From JARROD01 sp037384225 (GTDB taxonomy: Bacteria > Pseudomonadota > Gammaproteobacteria > Pseudomonadales > Cellvibrionaceae), in NCBI GenBank assembly GCA_037384225.1, contig JARROD010000297.1, forward strand, positions 1 to 7,468: a DNA stretch of 7,468 nt, in the 5' to 3' direction. The position numbers and the translations under genes were made by a program. The notes beneath the pieces are model-generated. The model was not told the origin of the DNA. It did not search any database and saw only the letters and a list, made by a program, of their open reading frames with translations. This document shows positions 6,430-7,468 of this stretch, piece by piece; position 1 is the stretch's first letter, and every line of letters begins with the position of its first letter.

Positions 6430-6435
6430 TCCACA

Positions 6436-6880
6436 GGCTAAATTCTATTATTCCCACCTAATCAATGACTTAGCGTTTCGCACAGGTGCGTCTGCATCAT
6501 ATACAGCCATATTCAGCCGTTTTTCACGTGATTTTACGAATAAGACGGCAAAGTACAGGCCATGGCGTGGGCGGCAGAGATAGCACAGCGTCTCAAGCCG
6601 GACACGCTGTTGCATGGTAAAACCTTGGGGGGCATTCATTCTCTACCGTGATGACATATCCCCCGGTAAAAAATGCTACCGCACGGAATATAACCGTCTC
6701 AATAAATTTGCACGGCAATCCATTGCCTCTATCTCCTTTGATGAGCTGACCCAGAAACATCTCTACGACTGGATAGACACATCACTCAAGACACTCCAGC
6801 CCAGTTCCGTGAACCGGGACTTAAATTTATTGTCTCCCGTTTTTAAGCTGGCAGTGGACAGAAATTAATCCGGTGCGGGG
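6436..6880 (+). repeat. Direct repeat, right copy (integrase upstream region plus partial integrase)
   Basis: Same-orientation partner of 2918-3289. It begins GGCTAAATTCTATTATTCCC and shares AGCCATATTCAGCCGTTTTT and the CCCAGAAACATCT core. Unlike the left copy it lacks the integrase N-terminal codons but keeps the middle segment. Homology between the copies ends at GGTGCGGGG (6880), after which only this copy continues into integrase sequence. Confidence 0.85.
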
Positions 6881-6962
6881 GCTACGCGGCCCCAAAAACC
6901 CGCAGCCCCGTGACCGCCGCATTAGCCCCGCCGAAATCAACCAGGTCATGGACGCACAATGA
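6544..6962 (+). pseudogene. Degraded tyrosine-recombinase (integrase) gene, right copy
   Basis: The start codon and arm-binding segment are deleted; sequence resumes at DGKVQAMAWAAEIAQRLKPD (from 6544). A frame change at the G6 run (6627-6632) leads into AFILYRDDISPGKKCYRTEY, then DELTQKHLYDWIDTSLKTLQ and SSVNRDLNLLSPVFK, the core-binding (SAM-like) domain. An 11-base deletion relative to the left copy near 6847 shifts the frame again to WQWTEINPVRGLRGPKNPQ and RDRRISPAEINQVMDAQ, ending at TGA 6960-6962. Truncation comes just where the catalytic domain should begin, so the Arg/His/Tyr residues are absent. A sub-frame of 84 codons (6614-6868) is open but not a functional unit. Confidence 0.82.
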
Positions 6963-7240
6963 GCCAATCGTCCGCAACCGCAAAGAGACTATCCCGAAAA
7001 TTCGCGATTTCATTTTGCTCTCTTGGCAGCCTTCCGATCACTCACTTCCCCATCTTTAATGGCTCTCTGTTTTGGGAGACCCAATGCTTTACTTCTTTGG
7101 CATACCAGCGCTGACCACCCAGGCCGTTATCCGCAGGAATGTGACTGCGCGCGGAAAATCCCTGCGGCATATTGGGTCTATCTGTAAAAAGTACCAAAAC
7201 CACCACAGGGTTATGTATGATCTCTGACACTCCATATTAA
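6963..7240. other. Low-information stretch between integrase remnant and Fic gene
   Basis: No RNA gene, no intact gene and no clear terminator seen. The only candidate coding trace is the minus-strand frame at 7042-7230, described separately. Confidence 0.4.
7042..7230 (-). pseudogene. Possible AlpA/excisionase-like DNA-binding fragment
   Basis: A 62-residue minus-strand frame with a GTG start contains DRPNMPQGFSARS and then GGQRWYAKEVKHWVSQNREP. The ending G-G-x-R-W-x-x-x-E-V-x-x-W resembles the C-terminal half of AlpA-type regulators or excisionases, which often accompany tyrosine integrases. The N-terminal helix-turn-helix expected in that family is not recognisable (SEIIHNPVVVLVLFT is unlike it), so at best this is a truncated or fused remnant. 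No Shine-Dalgarno supports the GTG. Confidence 0.3.
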
Positions 7241-7317
7241 TAACGGCCAATTTACGGCTAGATTACGGCTCGAATTTGCTTGCTTTTCGGCTTGTTATCG
7301 GCTAATTTAAGGCTATG
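7241..7317. repeat. Seven-unit 11-bp-period repeat array in front of the Fic gene
   Basis: Units starting at 7241, 7252, 7263, 7274, 7285, 7296 and 7307 read TAACGGCCAAT, TTACGGCTAGA, TTACGGCTCGA, ATTTGCTTGCT, TTTCGGCTTGT, TATCGGCTAAT and TTAAGGCTATG. The consensus is about TTACGGCTAAT. Six of seven keep GGC in register, the fourth is degenerate, and no unit has gained or lost a base. The seventh contains the Fic ATG. One unit equals roughly one helical turn, so the sites would face the same side of the DNA. Confidence 0.8.
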
Positions 7318-7468
7318 AATTGGGCACCTAAATACACGATTAGCAATAGACTTCTCTCGACGATCCGTGAAATAGGCGAGTCATTGGGTGAACTGAAATC
7401 ATTCCACTTAAGCGATCAGGATCTGGCCGAGCTGGAGATTGAGGCAAGGGAGTTATCGTCCTATGCTT
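7315..7468 (+). CDS. Fic-family protein, N-terminal part (runs off the right edge)
   Basis: Fic proteins usually transfer AMP or related groups onto target proteins. Only the first 51 codons are visible: MNWAPKYTISNRLLSTIREI, GESLGELKSFHLSDQDLAEL and EIEARELSSYA. The YTI..LL..I..I pattern, the leucine-spaced helices and the R-x-L-S-S-Y/H-A ending match the N-terminal helical region of Fic proteins, which continues in relatives as S(T/A)SIEGN, the inhibitory-helix motif. The catalytic HPFxxGNGR motif would be outside the window. The ATG at 7315 sits in the last unit of the 11-bp array. A weak AAGG lies only 2 bases upstream, so initiation is not well supported by a Shine-Dalgarno. The frame is undamaged as far as it can be seen. 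Confidence 0.65.
   Translation, partial: MNWAPKYTISNRLLSTIREIGESLGELKSFHLSDQDLAELEIEARELSSYA

Noticed and set aside
7321..7328. TGGGCACC repeats the last bases of the tRNA-Phe 3' end (2889-2896), possibly the far attachment site.
   Set aside because: Only 8 bases match, the flanks do not, and the copy lies inside codons 3-5 of the Fic-like gene. Too short to call an attachment site.

Overview
The window looks like the chromosome of a gammaproteobacterium. The left part carries gcvT, the mutY-yggX pair (a gammaproteobacterial arrangement) and a tRNA-Phe(GAA) gene, all with family-typical motifs. From protein style alone I would guess a marine Cellvibrionales-type organism; that is inference and could be wrong at order level.

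Layout. Positions 30-1118 (minus) encode GcvT, the T-protein of the glycine cleavage system. Divergently, 1307-2371 (plus) encodes MutY and 2431-2712 encodes YggX, an iron-trafficking and oxidative-damage protein. A promoter-like sequence and tRNA-Phe (2822-2897) follow. This is the intact core.

From the tRNA 3' end to the right edge the character changes completely. It is a decayed integration hotspot: two degraded tyrosine-integrase genes lie in the same orientation at 3053-3296 and 6544-6962, each inside a longer direct repeat (2918-3289 and 6436-6880). Between them are a possible insertion-sequence end, the C-terminal remnant of a TPR protein, an Rpn/PD-(D/E)XK-family gene that lacks its catalytic segment, a bicistronic AbiE-type (type IV) toxin-antitoxin operon in which both genes are broken, and a possible DNA-binding-protein remnant. 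Past the second integrase are a possible AlpA-like fragment and the start of a Fic-family gene that runs off the right edge and is the only accessory gene that may still be intact.

How it fits together. The simplest reading is two related elements inserted in tandem at tRNA-Phe that then eroded. The erosion shows as small, readable lesions: a 10-bp tandem duplication in the antitoxin, in-frame internal losses in the toxin and the Rpn protein, and complementary deletions in the two integrases. No intact mobility gene is visible.

The most notable non-coding structures are (i) seven units of an exact 11-bp-period repeat ending on the Fic start codon, (ii) a 28-bp direct repeat 75 bp apart in front of abiEi that looks like its operators, with a promoter placed so that the antitoxin mRNA would be leaderless, and (iii) a cluster of TGGGTGA motifs in front of the second integrase repeat. 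I found no CRISPR array and no evident complete new system; the 11-bp array with Fic is the best candidate for something undescribed.
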